NCBI GenBank assembly: GCA_964643965.1
Contig: CAZXVH010000048.1
Location: 1 to 33,808 of the forward strand
Direction of reading: 5' to 3'
Source of the DNA: GCA-2746795 sp964643965
GTDB lineage: Bacteria; Chloroflexota; Anaerolineae; Promineifilales; Promineifilaceae
DNA length: 33,808 nucleotides
How positions within the stretch are numbered: the first letter of the stretch is position 1; each line of letters opens with the position of its first letter. This document shows positions 8,431-15,769 of this stretch, piece by piece. Both the position numbers and the translations under genes were made by a program. Below the pieces are notes generated by a model. That model searched no databases. It was not told the DNA's origin and worked only from the letters and a program-made list of their open reading frames with translations.

Positions 8431-10314
8431 TTACCAGGAGGATGGCGGATCACTTGCCGGAAAAGATTCTAACGACGCTTCATCCACAGCATCATCCGTG
8501 TTTATGGTATCTTTTGGCGCGGAGACCGGCCGCTTTTGGGGAGTTGGTTCTTCGGCTTCTGCAAAATCGGGATTAGGCAGCAGCACGGCGCTGAGTGTGC
8601 CCAACGCGACGAAGAAGGTTGCTACCCAGCCTACATTTTTAACGGCCGTTGCACTCGCCTCCTTAAAGATGGTTTGCACTTCCTGCCCCAATGCCGCCAT
8701 ATCTACGGGAGGGCCAGAGGGTGCGCCCGCGCTGCCACCGCTGGGTTCTTGCCCGGCGGCTGGCGGTTCTGTGGTGGGCGCTCCGGCGGCTGGTGCGCCT
8801 GCGCCGGGTGCTTGCGGGATAAGCTCTTGCAGCGAATCCTGACCAAAGGTACTGCCTGTGCTTGTCTCTAATTTTTGCGCGATCTGATCGCGGATGGCGG
8901 TATAGGCGGGGTTGGAGGCCAATAGCTGGCTGTTTGCCAGCCCCGCTTGTGCCGTTTGCGTTAGCGATGCCGCCAGCACGGTACCCACAATGGCGATGCC
9001 CAAGGCCGACCCCACCTGGCGCACGGTACTACTGCCCGCCGACGCGATGCCGGATTTGATTGGTGGCACATCGGCCAGAACGATGTTGTTGATTTGAGAG
9101 GTAGCCAATCCGATACCCATCCCATAAAGCAACAGGGGCAATCTCATGCCAGCGGCCGTTAGTTCTACGCTGATGATGCTGCTGAGCCAAAAGAGGGCGG
9201 CCGTTTCCAATACCATCCCGCTAAATACAATCGGTTTAGCGCCGACGCGCCCCACCAGGCGTCCGCCGATGGGGGCGGTAATAAAGGCGGCCAGTGCCAG
9301 AGGCAGAATAGCCAGCCCTGTTTCCCAGGCAGATAGTCCCTGGATGCTCTGCAAGAAAAGGGAGAGGACGAAAATGAGGCTGAACTCACCCAGGGTGATA
9401 ATCGCCTGGGTAATCAAACCAAAGCGATAGCTGCGATATTGAAACAGGCTGAATTCAAATAACGGTTCGCTTCCTTGCCGCTGCAAGCGCAGTTCGTACC
9501 AGACAAAGAGCAACAGGAGCAACGCCCCACCGATGATGGTAAAGGGAATAGGAGAAATATTGTCCAGAGGCCATTGCCAACCAAATAAAGTGAACGTGGC
9601 TTTAGGCTGCCACCACCCATATGTTTGCCCTTCAATCAGGCCAAAGATGATGCCGCCCAGGCCCAGGCCACCGAGCAGTGCGCCGAGAATATCGAGACGG
9701 CCGGAGGTACCTTCTTTTTGGGATTCAGGCACGAACAGCAGGGCGCCAATGATGGCGATGATGATGATGGGGATATTGATGTAGAAGCCCCAGCGCCAGG
9801 TGGCGTTGGTTACGACCCAGCCGCCTAGCAAGGGGCCCAGGGCAGCGGCGACGCCAGCGGTCATGCCCCAGACGCCGAAGGCGATACCGCGCTCTTTGCC
9901 GCTGGTAAAAGTGCTGTTGATGATGGCCAGGGCGGTGGGGAAGAGCATGGCAGCGCCTAGCGCTTGTATGACACGCATACCGATGAGCATTTGGGCAGAA
10001 ACGGCCGTTCCCGACAACATCGATCCCGCGCCAAATACCAGCAGCCCCAGGATGAAGATACGACGACGGCCGTGAATATCGCCCAACTTGCCCCATAAAA
10101 TAAGCGTCATGGCAAATATGAGCGAATAAATGGAGTTGACCCATTCGACATCGGCCAGTGAGGCATTTAAGTCCGTGCGAATGCTGGGGATAGCCACGTT
10201 GACAATGGTGCCATCCATAATGACCAGCAGTAAGCTGAGCGCCAGCACAACTAAAGCCAGCCAACGCCGGTCTTGTTTTTCTGTCGGTGTAGAGGTGATT
10301 GTTTTTGTATTCAT
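8431..10314 (-). CDS. DHA2-family (EmrB/QacA-type, 14-helix) MFS drug efflux transporter
   Basis: A 627-aa major facilitator predicted to export drugs or other small toxic compounds with proton antiport. It has the DHA2 first-helix motif (MDGTIVNVAIPSI), motif A (GKLGDIHGRRR) and motif C (GVAAALGPLLGGWVV). The loop before the last helix is unusually long and rich in Ala, Pro and Gly (about residues 515-555). The protein ends in the acidic tail DEASLESFPASDPPSSW, a C-terminal motif that recurs on unrelated bacterial proteins. The start at 10314 is chosen because of AAGGA 7 nt upstream; the frame extends 16 codons further into a repeat. The substrate is unknown. Confidence 0.92.
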   Translation of the reverse strand: MNTKTITSTPTEKQDRRWLALVVLALSLLLVIMDGTIVNVAIPSIRTDLNASLADVEWVNSIYSLIFAMTLILWGKLGDIHGRRRIFILGLLVFGAGSMLSGTAVSAQMLIGMRVIQALGAAMLFPTALAIINSTFTSGKERGIAFGVWGMTAGVAAALGPLLGGWVVTNATWRWGFYINIPIIIIAIIGALLFVPESQKEGTSGRLDILGALLGGLGLGGIIFGLIEGQTYGWWQPKATFTLFGWQWPLDNISPIPFTIIGGALLLLLFVWYELRLQRQGSEPLFEFSLFQYRSYRFGLITQAIITLGEFSLIFVLSLFLQSIQGLSAWETGLAILPLALAAFITAPIGGRLVGRVGAKPIVFSGMVLETAALFWLSSIISVELTAAGMRLPLLLYGMGIGLATSQINNIVLADVPPIKSGIASAGSSTVRQVGSALGIAIVGTVLAASLTQTAQAGLANSQLLASNPAYTAIRDQIAQKLETSTGSTFGQDSLQELIPQAPGAGAPAAGAPTTEPPAAGQEPSGGSAGAPSGPPVDMAALGQEVQTIFKEASATAVKNVGWVATFFVALGTLSAVLLPNPDFAEAEEPTPQKRPVSAPKDTINTDDAVDEASLESFPASDPPSSW

Positions 10315-10329
10315 AAGCTTTCCTTTTTT

Positions 10330-10406
10330 ACCGCGGAGGACGCAGAGATCGCAGAGAGGCACTCTGGTTTTTTTAATTCTCTGCGCCCTCCGCGCTCTCT
10401 GCGGTT
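10330..10406. repeat. Imperfect inverted repeat rich in CGCAGAG
   Basis: Arms 10330-10359 and 10377-10406 carry CGCAGAG/CTCTGCG words and can fold into a long imperfect hairpin. It fills most of the gap between the ferritin stop and the efflux-pump start, just upstream of that gene's Shine-Dalgarno. Similar CGCAGAG-type repeats are common between genes of environmental bacteria. No terminator-like T-run is evident. Confidence 0.7.
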
Positions 10407-10433
10407 AGTTTTTTCAGTGTAGTCAAGATTATA

Positions 10434-10928
10434 TTAAGCAGCCGATCCCTTGGCCGCTTCGCCTATCGGATTCCGTGCCAGAAAATCTTCAACCGACAAC
10501 AGGTTTTCGCCAGCACGATGGACTGTATTAAGGAGCGTTTTCATTGTGAACACTTCTTCTAGCTGCTCGGTGACAAACCAGCGCAGGAAATCCTGAACGA
10601 TATAATCTTTTTGTTCCCGCGCCAGGTCCATCAGGGCATTGATCTGGCCCATGACCCGCACTTCGTTTTGTGAAGATAGACGAACGGCCGTTTCTGCGGA
10701 ATCAAACGCATTAACCGGTTCAGGGATGGCCGGTATTTGTACGGCGCCGTCGGCATCTACCAGGTAATGCAAGAATTTCATGGCGTACATATTCTCATCC
10801 TCCGCCTGCCGGTAAAAGAAGGTGGCTAACTGCGGCAAGTCTTCGGCATCAAAGTAAGCGGCGATATTGAGATATTGCAGTTTAGCTTGGAATTCGCTGC
10901 CAATTTGCTGGTTAATGGCGTTGGTCAA
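10434..10928 (-). CDS. Ferritin-like iron-storage protein (N-terminally interrupted)
   Basis: Non-heme ferritin (FtnA-like four-helix bundle) for iron oxidation and storage, 164 aa from the TTG at 10928. By comparison with E. coli FtnA, the ferroxidase residues E17, E50, E94, Q127 and E130 have counterparts (E12, E45, the E of QNEVRV, Q and E of EQLEE). The ligand H53 is replaced by Y48 (EDENMYAMKF). The TTG start has only a poorly spaced AGGA. The same frame continues upstream to an ATG at 10976 with a perfect GGAGG site and is interrupted only by TAG at codon 15. The ancestral gene therefore probably began at 10976, and this copy is either an amber mutant, reinitiates at TTG, or reflects a sequence error. 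Confidence 0.85.
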   Translation of the reverse strand: MTNAINQQIGSEFQAKLQYLNIAAYFDAEDLPQLATFFYRQAEDENMYAMKFLHYLVDADGAVQIPAIPEPVNAFDSAETAVRLSSQNEVRVMGQINALMDLAREQKDYIVQDFLRWFVTEQLEEVFTMKTLLNTVHRAGENLLSVEDFLARNPIGEAAKGSAA

Positions 10929-10986
10929 TTCCTAACTAATCAGGCTTGTATTTTCATTTGTATTTGTGGATGACATCGTAACCTCC
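10929..10986 (-). other. Ferritin ribosome site and upstream coding segment with an in-frame TAG
   Basis: On the minus strand GGAGGT (10981-10986) is followed 4 nt later by ATG at 10976 and fourteen sense codons encoding MSSTNTNENTSLIS. TAG follows at 10934-10932, then GAA and the TTG used as the downstream start. Reading TAG as CAG (Gln) would give LISQELTNAINQQIG, a natural ferritin N-terminus. One C-to-T transition would explain the stop. Confidence 0.75.
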
Positions 10987-11159
10987 GGTTTATGTGTTGA
11001 TTTATCTTGATTCTTTGGGTTCTTGAGGGGGTGATTGATTGCGTATGGCGTAAAGCTCTTTGGACAATGCTCTTTGGACAATGCCCTACGGCACACCTTC
11101 AATCTCCTGAAATCCTGAAGACCCTTTGTCTTTTACTATAGGGTGTTTGAGGGGAGGTT

Positions 11160-11237
11160 ACATCGGCGCTATGGTGGGACTTATGTTTAACAAAAAGACC
11201 GCTTGATAGCGGTCTTTTTACGTCAAATGACTTAGCC
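11160..11237 (-). repeat. CATCGGCG...CAAATGAC intergenic element, copy 2
   Basis: It begins with ACATCGGCG and ends with TCAAATGACTTAGCC, one base away from the CAAATGACGTAGCC form at 24332. A strong hairpin is embedded. It sits 7 nt after the SIMPL-protein stop and 184 nt before the ferritin ATG. Confidence 0.65.
11192..11219 (-). terminator. Rho-independent terminator (potentially bidirectional)
   Basis: AAAAAGACCGC (11192-11202) pairs with GCGGTCTTTTT (11209-11219) around a 6-nt loop, with a T-run on both strands. It lies just downstream of the SIMPL-domain gene and is the clearest terminator in the window. Confidence 0.9.
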
Positions 11238-11244
11238 TCGTTGT

Positions 11245-11997
11245 CTATTCGCGCAAGAGCCAGGTCACCTGAAGGGAGACTTCAATTTCCTGATTGCCTG
11301 GGGCCAGGGGCACAGCGGCGCTACCCACGGCCGCACTTTCCATAAAGACAGGCGTGGGTGATGGCCCACCGAACTCCGTGATTGTGAGCACCTCACCCAA
11401 TGCAACGCCCAGCAGATCGGTTAACTGCTCTGCTTTATCCTGGGCATTGGCTACGGCCGCTTCCCGCGCCGCCGCTAACACAGCCTCATTATCACTGATC
11501 TCAAAGCTGATTCCTTCAATAGTATTGCCACCAGCCGCGACAACACTGTCCAACAGGCTGCCCAATCCGTCCAGATCCATCGTCGTTATTTCTACCATGT
11601 TGCTGGCGCGATACCCCGTTACCTTCTGTGTGGATGCAGTGTTCTCATCATTACTGTAGATCGGCTGGAGACGCAGTCCGGTCGTTTGTATATCTTCTTC
11701 GGCGATGCCGGCGTCTACGGTCGTCGAAATAAGCTGCGCCATGCGCACGTTGTTTTCTTCGAGGGCCACGCTGGCCGTCAGCGCTTCCGTGGTAACGCCG
11801 AGGCGCACGGTAGCCTTGTCGGGTGGGACACTGATATGTCCTTGTCCATTGACTTGAATGGTACGTTGGGGCACAACGGCCGTTGGTGGCTCCGTTTGTG
11901 CGTTAGCCGTTGGCCGGGCGCTGCCAAATAGCAATATGCCTCCCATCGTGGCTGCTGCCAACAGTACAAGTCCAGTTAAAATTGTGATCCGTTTCAT
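11245..11997 (-). CDS. SIMPL-domain (DUF541) envelope protein
   Basis: A 250-aa protein with an N-terminal membrane or signal segment (residues 4-26) and a SIMPL/DUF541 domain over about 45-248. It opens with IQVNGQGHISVPPDKATVRLGV and has the later GYRASNMVEIT and KAEQLTDLLGVALGEV segments typical of the family. Related proteins (E. coli YggE, BP26) are periplasmic or extracytoplasmic, with roles linked to oxidative stress that are not well defined. The start has an ideal AAGGAG Shine-Dalgarno. It stands alone, with a strong terminator after it. The function here is unknown. Confidence 0.88.
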   Translation of the reverse strand: MKRITILTGLVLLAAATMGGILLFGSARPTANAQTEPPTAVVPQRTIQVNGQGHISVPPDKATVRLGVTTEALTASVALEENNVRMAQLISTTVDAGIAEEDIQTTGLRLQPIYSNDENTASTQKVTGYRASNMVEITTMDLDGLGSLLDSVVAAGGNTIEGISFEISDNEAVLAAAREAAVANAQDKAEQLTDLLGVALGEVLTITEFGGPSPTPVFMESAAVGSAAVPLAPGNQEIEVSLQVTWLLRE

Positions 11998-12034
11998 TTT
12001 TATCTCCTTTTTCGTATCTTCTCAATAAACTGGG

Positions 12035-12097
12035 AGATTACAAAAGTTTTAGCATCAGAGTGTTCATACAAAGCTAATTCTAAAACTTTTGTAATCT
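12035..12097. repeat. Perfect 18-bp inverted repeat
   Basis: AGATTACAAAAGTTTTAG (12035-12052) is exactly complementary to 12080-12097 around a 27-nt loop. It lies between terC and the SIMPL gene, upstream of the latter's Shine-Dalgarno. There is no T-run, so a simple terminator is unlikely; it may be a repeat or an operator. Confidence 0.75.
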
Positions 12098-12165
12098 TTG
12101 CCCCCAAATATTGAAATGTTACCCCTTTTCTTATGTTATTTGGCGTAGACATTACCTATCTAACT

Positions 12166-12187
12166 GCGGACAAGCTGTCCGCGCTCC
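12166..12187. repeat. Solo half-unit of the mini-hairpin repeat
   Basis: GCGGACAAGCTGTCCGC is a 7-bp stem with a 3-nt loop, followed by GCTCC, the same outer edge as the paired elements at 2041-2100 and 22165-22233. It lies a few bases 3' of the terC stop. Confidence 0.65.
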
Positions 12188-12192
12188 CCAAT

Positions 12193-12915
12193 TTATGCTT
12201 CTGCTTGTTTCCAGGGTGACAAACGGGCGTAAAGTACACTGAGGGCAATAATGATCAGGGAAACAGCCAGCTTTTGCCAGGCCGCCAAAGTAACGCCGCC
12301 AAATTCAGACAACAGCATTTCAATGCCAATCGCGGCGATGATAAGATAAGCGGCTTTCTCCAATATCGGCTCCCGCTGCACGAGTTGGGCAAAGATACCG
12401 GCCGCAAAGCGCATGAATAGGATGCCGATGGCCACGCCGAGTAAAACGACCCAATAGTCAGAAGAAAGAGCGACGGCCGCGATCACATTATCCAGACTAA
12501 AAACAAGGTCGATCAGCTCTATTTGTAAGACGAGCAGCCAAAAACTGCGCGATGAGAGGGCAACTGGCAGGGTGGGGTCGGGCTTTGGCTGAGACCGTAG
12601 ATTTTTTAAGCCCAACCAGATGAGATAAGCGGCGCCGATTGTTTCTAACACAACGCTCTGTTCAATCCATGTGGCGGCCAACAACAGCAGCGCTCGTCCC
12701 AAATAGGCAAATAAGAGACCGATGCGCAGAACGGCCGTTTGCTGCATCCCCAAAACGCGCTGAGCTATAGGCGCTAAAAAGTGCAATGAGGCGGGGAGAG
12801 GAACCGGCTGATCATCAGGCAGCCGAGAGGCCAGCGCCCCCAAAATGGCGGCATTATCCAGCGATAAAATCCCCTCTAAAAAGATGAGCTGGATAACAAC
12901 AAACAAGACATCCAT
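12193..12915 (-). CDS. TerC-family integral membrane protein
   Basis: A 240-aa TerC-family membrane protein. The family is linked to metal ion export or delivery (manganese efflux and metalation of secreted enzymes in Bacillus). The signature LEGILSLDNAAILG lies at residues 13-26 and its internal repeat IELIDLVFSLDNVIAAV in the second half, each with the acidic and Asn residues thought to bind metal. About six to seven helices are visible. The gene starts 9 nt after the cytochrome b/c stop and so ends the respiratory operon. A link to metal handling for the oxidase is inference. Confidence 0.9.
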   Translation of the reverse strand: MDVLFVVIQLIFLEGILSLDNAAILGALASRLPDDQPVPLPASLHFLAPIAQRVLGMQQTAVLRIGLLFAYLGRALLLLAATWIEQSVVLETIGAAYLIWLGLKNLRSQPKPDPTLPVALSSRSFWLLVLQIELIDLVFSLDNVIAAVALSSDYWVVLLGVAIGILFMRFAAGIFAQLVQREPILEKAAYLIIAAIGIEMLLSEFGGVTLAAWQKLAVSLIIIALSVLYARLSPWKQAEA

Positions 12916-12924
12916 GGTATACGG

Positions 12925-14355
12925 CTATTTGTTTCTGGTACGCGACTGCAAGAACGCCACCAGCGCATCCAGTTCTTCCGGCTTCAGGGTACTGCCAAAG
13001 GCGGGCATATTGGTACCGCCATTGAGAATACGAATCGTCAATTGATCGGCCGTGCGCCGGTCGCCTACTGCGCTCAAGTCAGGGCCGCGCCGCCCACCAT
13101 AGTCGTCAATGCGGTGGCAGCTCTCACAGCCCCGCTCGTTAAACAGCCTGGCGCCCTCCGCAATCGGGCCGCTGGTTGTGCCCACAACAGAGACCGGCAG
13201 CGGCGGCGCGTTAAAATCTGGTGACCAGTTAGACTGTTTGCCAGCGATGCCCAACGTGCCGATCATCAGGATGACCAGCAATACCGCACCGACCGCCCAC
13301 GGGCGTCTTTTATAATGACGCTCGCCTCGGTTGGCAACAAAAGGTAATCCTACGAGTATCAAACCGCTCACCAGGGGGAAAAGTAAGATGGCGAATTTCT
13401 CCAGCGGTGGCGGTGTCAGCGCCAGCAAGGCGAAAAACCAGAGCAAGTACCAATCCGGGTGCGGATTGGCCTGCACCACGGTGGGATCAGGCGGCTCGCC
13501 TAGCGCTGGCGGACCAAAAATGAGAGCCAGCGAAACAATGACGATGATCACCCCCACGCCAAATACCACATCGCGCCAGGCGGCGTCGGGCCAAAAGGGA
13601 ACGCCCCGTTCTTGCAGCATCTTTTCATACCAGGCGCGGTAGGTCTTGGGGTTCACCACCCGACCCACTTGTGGCGGTTCGGAAATGCCGTGACGAATGA
13701 CGAGATAGAGATGGAATCCGACAAAGGCGAAGATGAGACCCGGGATGAAGAAAACGTGGAAAGCGGTAAAGCGGCTGAGGGTAGCGCCCCCCAAGGTTTC
13801 ACCAGCTAAAATGAATTTTGCTAACTGGTCGCCAATGAAAGGGGAGTTGCCGGCCATCTCTGAGCCGACAACGACCGACCAAATGGCATTTTGATCCCAG
13901 CGCAGGAGTTGACCGGTAAACCCCATAGCCAGGGTGAGCAACAATAGCACCAAGCCAGTGAGCCAATTGGCTTCACGGGGAAATTTGAAAGCGCCGGTGA
14001 GAAAGGTGCGCAGCATGTGCAACCCTACCAACACCACCATGGCCGATGCGCCGAAAAAGTGGATGCCACGCAAAGTGCTGCCAAAGGTGGCCTCGTGGGT
14101 GATAAATTGAATACTCTGATAAGCACTTTGGGTGGAGGGAATATAAATCGTGGCCAGGGCGGCGCCAGTGACGACCTGAATGATGAAGGCAAACAAGGTG
14201 GCGCTGCCAAAGACGTACTTCCAGGTGGCGTCGGGTGGCACGAGGTGGTTGAGTAAAGGTACGAGCAGTTCCGACAGCCCCGTGCGGTCGTCAATGACTT
14301 CCCAAATTTGCATCAACAAAGCGGCGAGCTTTTTCATGATTTTTTTCATGATCAA
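12925..14355 (-). CDS. Cytochrome b fused to a C-terminal cytochrome c domain (bc complex)
   Basis: A 476-aa fusion. Residues 1 to about 345 are a full-length cytochrome b. Heme ligands are H99/H113 and H200/H215, with 13 and 14 residues between the pairs, the latter a b6-like spacing. The quinol-site motif is PDWY (300-303). After a last helix (about 353-372), a cytochrome c domain carries CESCH (410-414) with a likely axial Met in GTNMPAFG. It oxidises quinol and passes electrons outward. The TTG start at 14355 overlaps the Rieske stop and has GGAGAG 8 nt upstream; ATG at 14349 is an alternative. No separate cytochrome c1 gene is present, so the fused heme domain probably replaces it. Confidence 0.95.
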   Translation of the reverse strand: MIMKKIMKKLAALLMQIWEVIDDRTGLSELLVPLLNHLVPPDATWKYVFGSATLFAFIIQVVTGAALATIYIPSTQSAYQSIQFITHEATFGSTLRGIHFFGASAMVVLVGLHMLRTFLTGAFKFPREANWLTGLVLLLLTLAMGFTGQLLRWDQNAIWSVVVGSEMAGNSPFIGDQLAKFILAGETLGGATLSRFTAFHVFFIPGLIFAFVGFHLYLVIRHGISEPPQVGRVVNPKTYRAWYEKMLQERGVPFWPDAAWRDVVFGVGVIIVIVSLALIFGPPALGEPPDPTVVQANPHPDWYLLWFFALLALTPPPLEKFAILLFPLVSGLILVGLPFVANRGERHYKRRPWAVGAVLLVILMIGTLGIAGKQSNWSPDFNAPPLPVSVVGTTSGPIAEGARLFNERGCESCHRIDDYGGRRGPDLSAVGDRRTADQLTIRILNGGTNMPAFGSTLKPEELDALVAFLQSRTRNK

Positions 14356-14894
14356 CCAATTATCTCTCCTTCGATGGGTAGGGGGGTGGTGCGAATTTCA
14401 ACCTGACCGTTTTGGACGCGCACCGGATATTTAGCCAAGCCACGCGGCGGTGGCCCAGCGGCCACGGAGCCATCGTTGTTATAGACCCCGCCGTGACAGG
14501 GACACATGAATAATTGGGCGTCAGGCATCCAGCGCACGGGGCAGCCGAGATGGGAGCAGTTGATGGTGAAGGCGATAAATTCCTGGTCACCGGTACGGCG
14601 TAACCAAGCGGCCGTTTCGGCAGCGACGCCAGCCCAGGGGAGGGGGGAAGCGTCGGAAAAAGTGACGTGCCTGGTTTCGCCGATTTTGAGGTCGTCTACT
14701 GTGCCGACAGGCTGCCATATTTCCGGTTCGTCTTTGAAGAGGGGCGACAGCAAAAAGCCAACGACGGGAACGCCAACCAAAGCCGCGCCCAATCCGCCAG
14801 CGGCCAAACTGAGACGGGTCAAAAATTGGCGGCGGGTGAAGAGGGCTTGCTCGATGGCTTCGTCAGGCTGATTCTGATTTTTCTCGTTGTTCAT
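14352..14894 (-). CDS. Rieske iron-sulfur protein of the bc complex
   Basis: A 180-aa Rieske protein that takes electrons from quinol in the bc-type complex. It has a Tat-like N-terminus (TRRQFLTRLSLAAGG, residues 20-34) leading into a membrane anchor, then a Rieske domain. The cluster ligands are C113 and H115 (CSHLGC) and C131 and H134 (CPCHGG), with disulfide partners C118 and C133. It overlaps both the small upstream membrane gene and the downstream cytochrome b gene, a sign of tight co-translation. Confidence 0.95.
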   Translation of the reverse strand: MNNEKNQNQPDEAIEQALFTRRQFLTRLSLAAGGLGAALVGVPVVGFLLSPLFKDEPEIWQPVGTVDDLKIGETRHVTFSDASPLPWAGVAAETAAWLRRTGDQEFIAFTINCSHLGCPVRWMPDAQLFMCPCHGGVYNNDGSVAAGPPPRGLAKYPVRVQNGQVEIRTTPLPIEGEIIG

Positions 14895-15090
14895 GTTTTA
14901 TCTCTCCTATCCAACCGACCAGTGCCAGCACAAAGAGCAGTGCGCCAACGGCCGTTATTATCCACGTTGTTAAAATACCCCAGGCTACAAATGTAATGCC
15001 CAAAGCCATCACGACAGGCCAATACGTCGGCCGAGGTAACACCGCTGGCTGCGGACGGCTCCAGCCGGGTTTGAGAGGGTGTTGGTCCAT
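14863..15090 (-). CDS. Small two-helix membrane protein, probable oxidase accessory subunit
   Basis: A 75-aa protein with a proline-rich N-terminus (KPGWSRPQPAVLPRPTYWP) and two hydrophobic helices at about 25-43 and 46-62, ending in a charged tail. Its place between coxIII and the Rieske gene, overlapping the latter by 32 nt, matches small subunit IV/CtaF-like proteins of bacterial cytochrome oxidases. Sequence similarity to that family cannot be proven by eye. It may be a structural subunit linking oxidase and bc modules (inference). Confidence 0.7.
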   Translation of the reverse strand: MDQHPLKPGWSRPQPAVLPRPTYWPVVMALGITFVAWGILTTWIITAVGALLFVLALVGWIGEIKHEQREKSESA

Positions 15091-15109
15091 CTGTTTATCT
15101 CCTGTGTAA

Positions 15110-15148
15110 ACCGATTTGGTAAATCGGTTCGCGATTTGCCAAATCGCG
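15110..15148. repeat. Two adjacent mini-hairpins downstream of coxIII
   Basis: ACCGATTTGGTAAATCGGT (15110-15128) and CGCGATTTGCCAAATCGCG (15130-15148) are perfect 8-bp stems with 3-nt loops placed side by side, followed by GCTAC. The architecture matches the paired hairpins at 2041-2100, with a different stem sequence. It sits 20 nt after the coxIII stop. Confidence 0.75.
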
Positions 15149-15168
15149 CTACATTTTCATTCATTCCA

Positions 15169-15717
15169 TCAAACCAAGGTTAAATAAACGACGCCGAAGA
15201 TAACGACCCAGACGGCGTCTACGAAATGCCAGTAATAAGACATGGCAGTGAAGGCGGGCGCATGTGGCCCACGGAAGCCGCCTCTGACCGCCATACCCAG
15301 TAAAATGGCCAGACCAATCAGTCCGGCCAAGACGTGCAAGCCGTGAAAGCCGGTCATCGTGAAGAAAGCGGTGCCGAAAGTGTTGACGCTGACAGTTGTG
15401 CCCTGGCGAATGAGATTGGCCCATTCCAAGCCTTCGCCCACAAGGAAGATGATGCCCAGGAAAAGGGTAGCGGCCAGCCAGCGGGGAAAACGGCCGTTTT
15501 CCCTGACCAAACTCTTCTCCGCCCGCCAGATGGTAAAGCTGCTGGCAAACAAAAATAGAGAGAAGAAACCGGTTCTGAGCGGATCCAGACTAGAATCGGC
15601 CGTTGGCTGCCCAGGTAGCACATTGTTGTGCAAAATCATATAAGCCAAAATCAGCAGGATAAAAAAGATAGCTTCCGAACTGATAAAAAACAGCATGCCA
15701 AGTTTGTTTTTTTCCAT
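15169..15717 (-). CDS. ctaE: Cytochrome c oxidase subunit III
   Basis: A 182-aa, five-helix subunit III of the heme-copper oxidase. Diagnostic segments are the N-terminal GMLFFISSEAIFFILL, the TMTGFHGLHVLAGL motif near the middle, and the C-terminal YYWHFVDAVWVVIFGVVYL. The short N-terminus (five helices rather than seven) is usual for bacterial forms. GAGGT precedes the ATG by 4 nt. It follows coxI by 52 nt. Confidence 0.95.
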   Translation of the reverse strand: MEKNKLGMLFFISSEAIFFILLILAYMILHNNVLPGQPTADSSLDPLRTGFFSLFLFASSFTIWRAEKSLVRENGRFPRWLAATLFLGIIFLVGEGLEWANLIRQGTTVSVNTFGTAFFTMTGFHGLHVLAGLIGLAILLGMAVRGGFRGPHAPAFTAMSYYWHFVDAVWVVIFGVVYLTLV

Positions 15718-15769
15718 TATTACCTCAAATTTATTGCAGTATGGTGTGGTTTATGCCGCTGCGGTTATC

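Noticed and set aside
12035..12097. The 18-bp inverted repeat as a transcription terminator
   Set aside because: The loop is 27 nt long, the stem is AT-rich, and no T-run follows on either strand.
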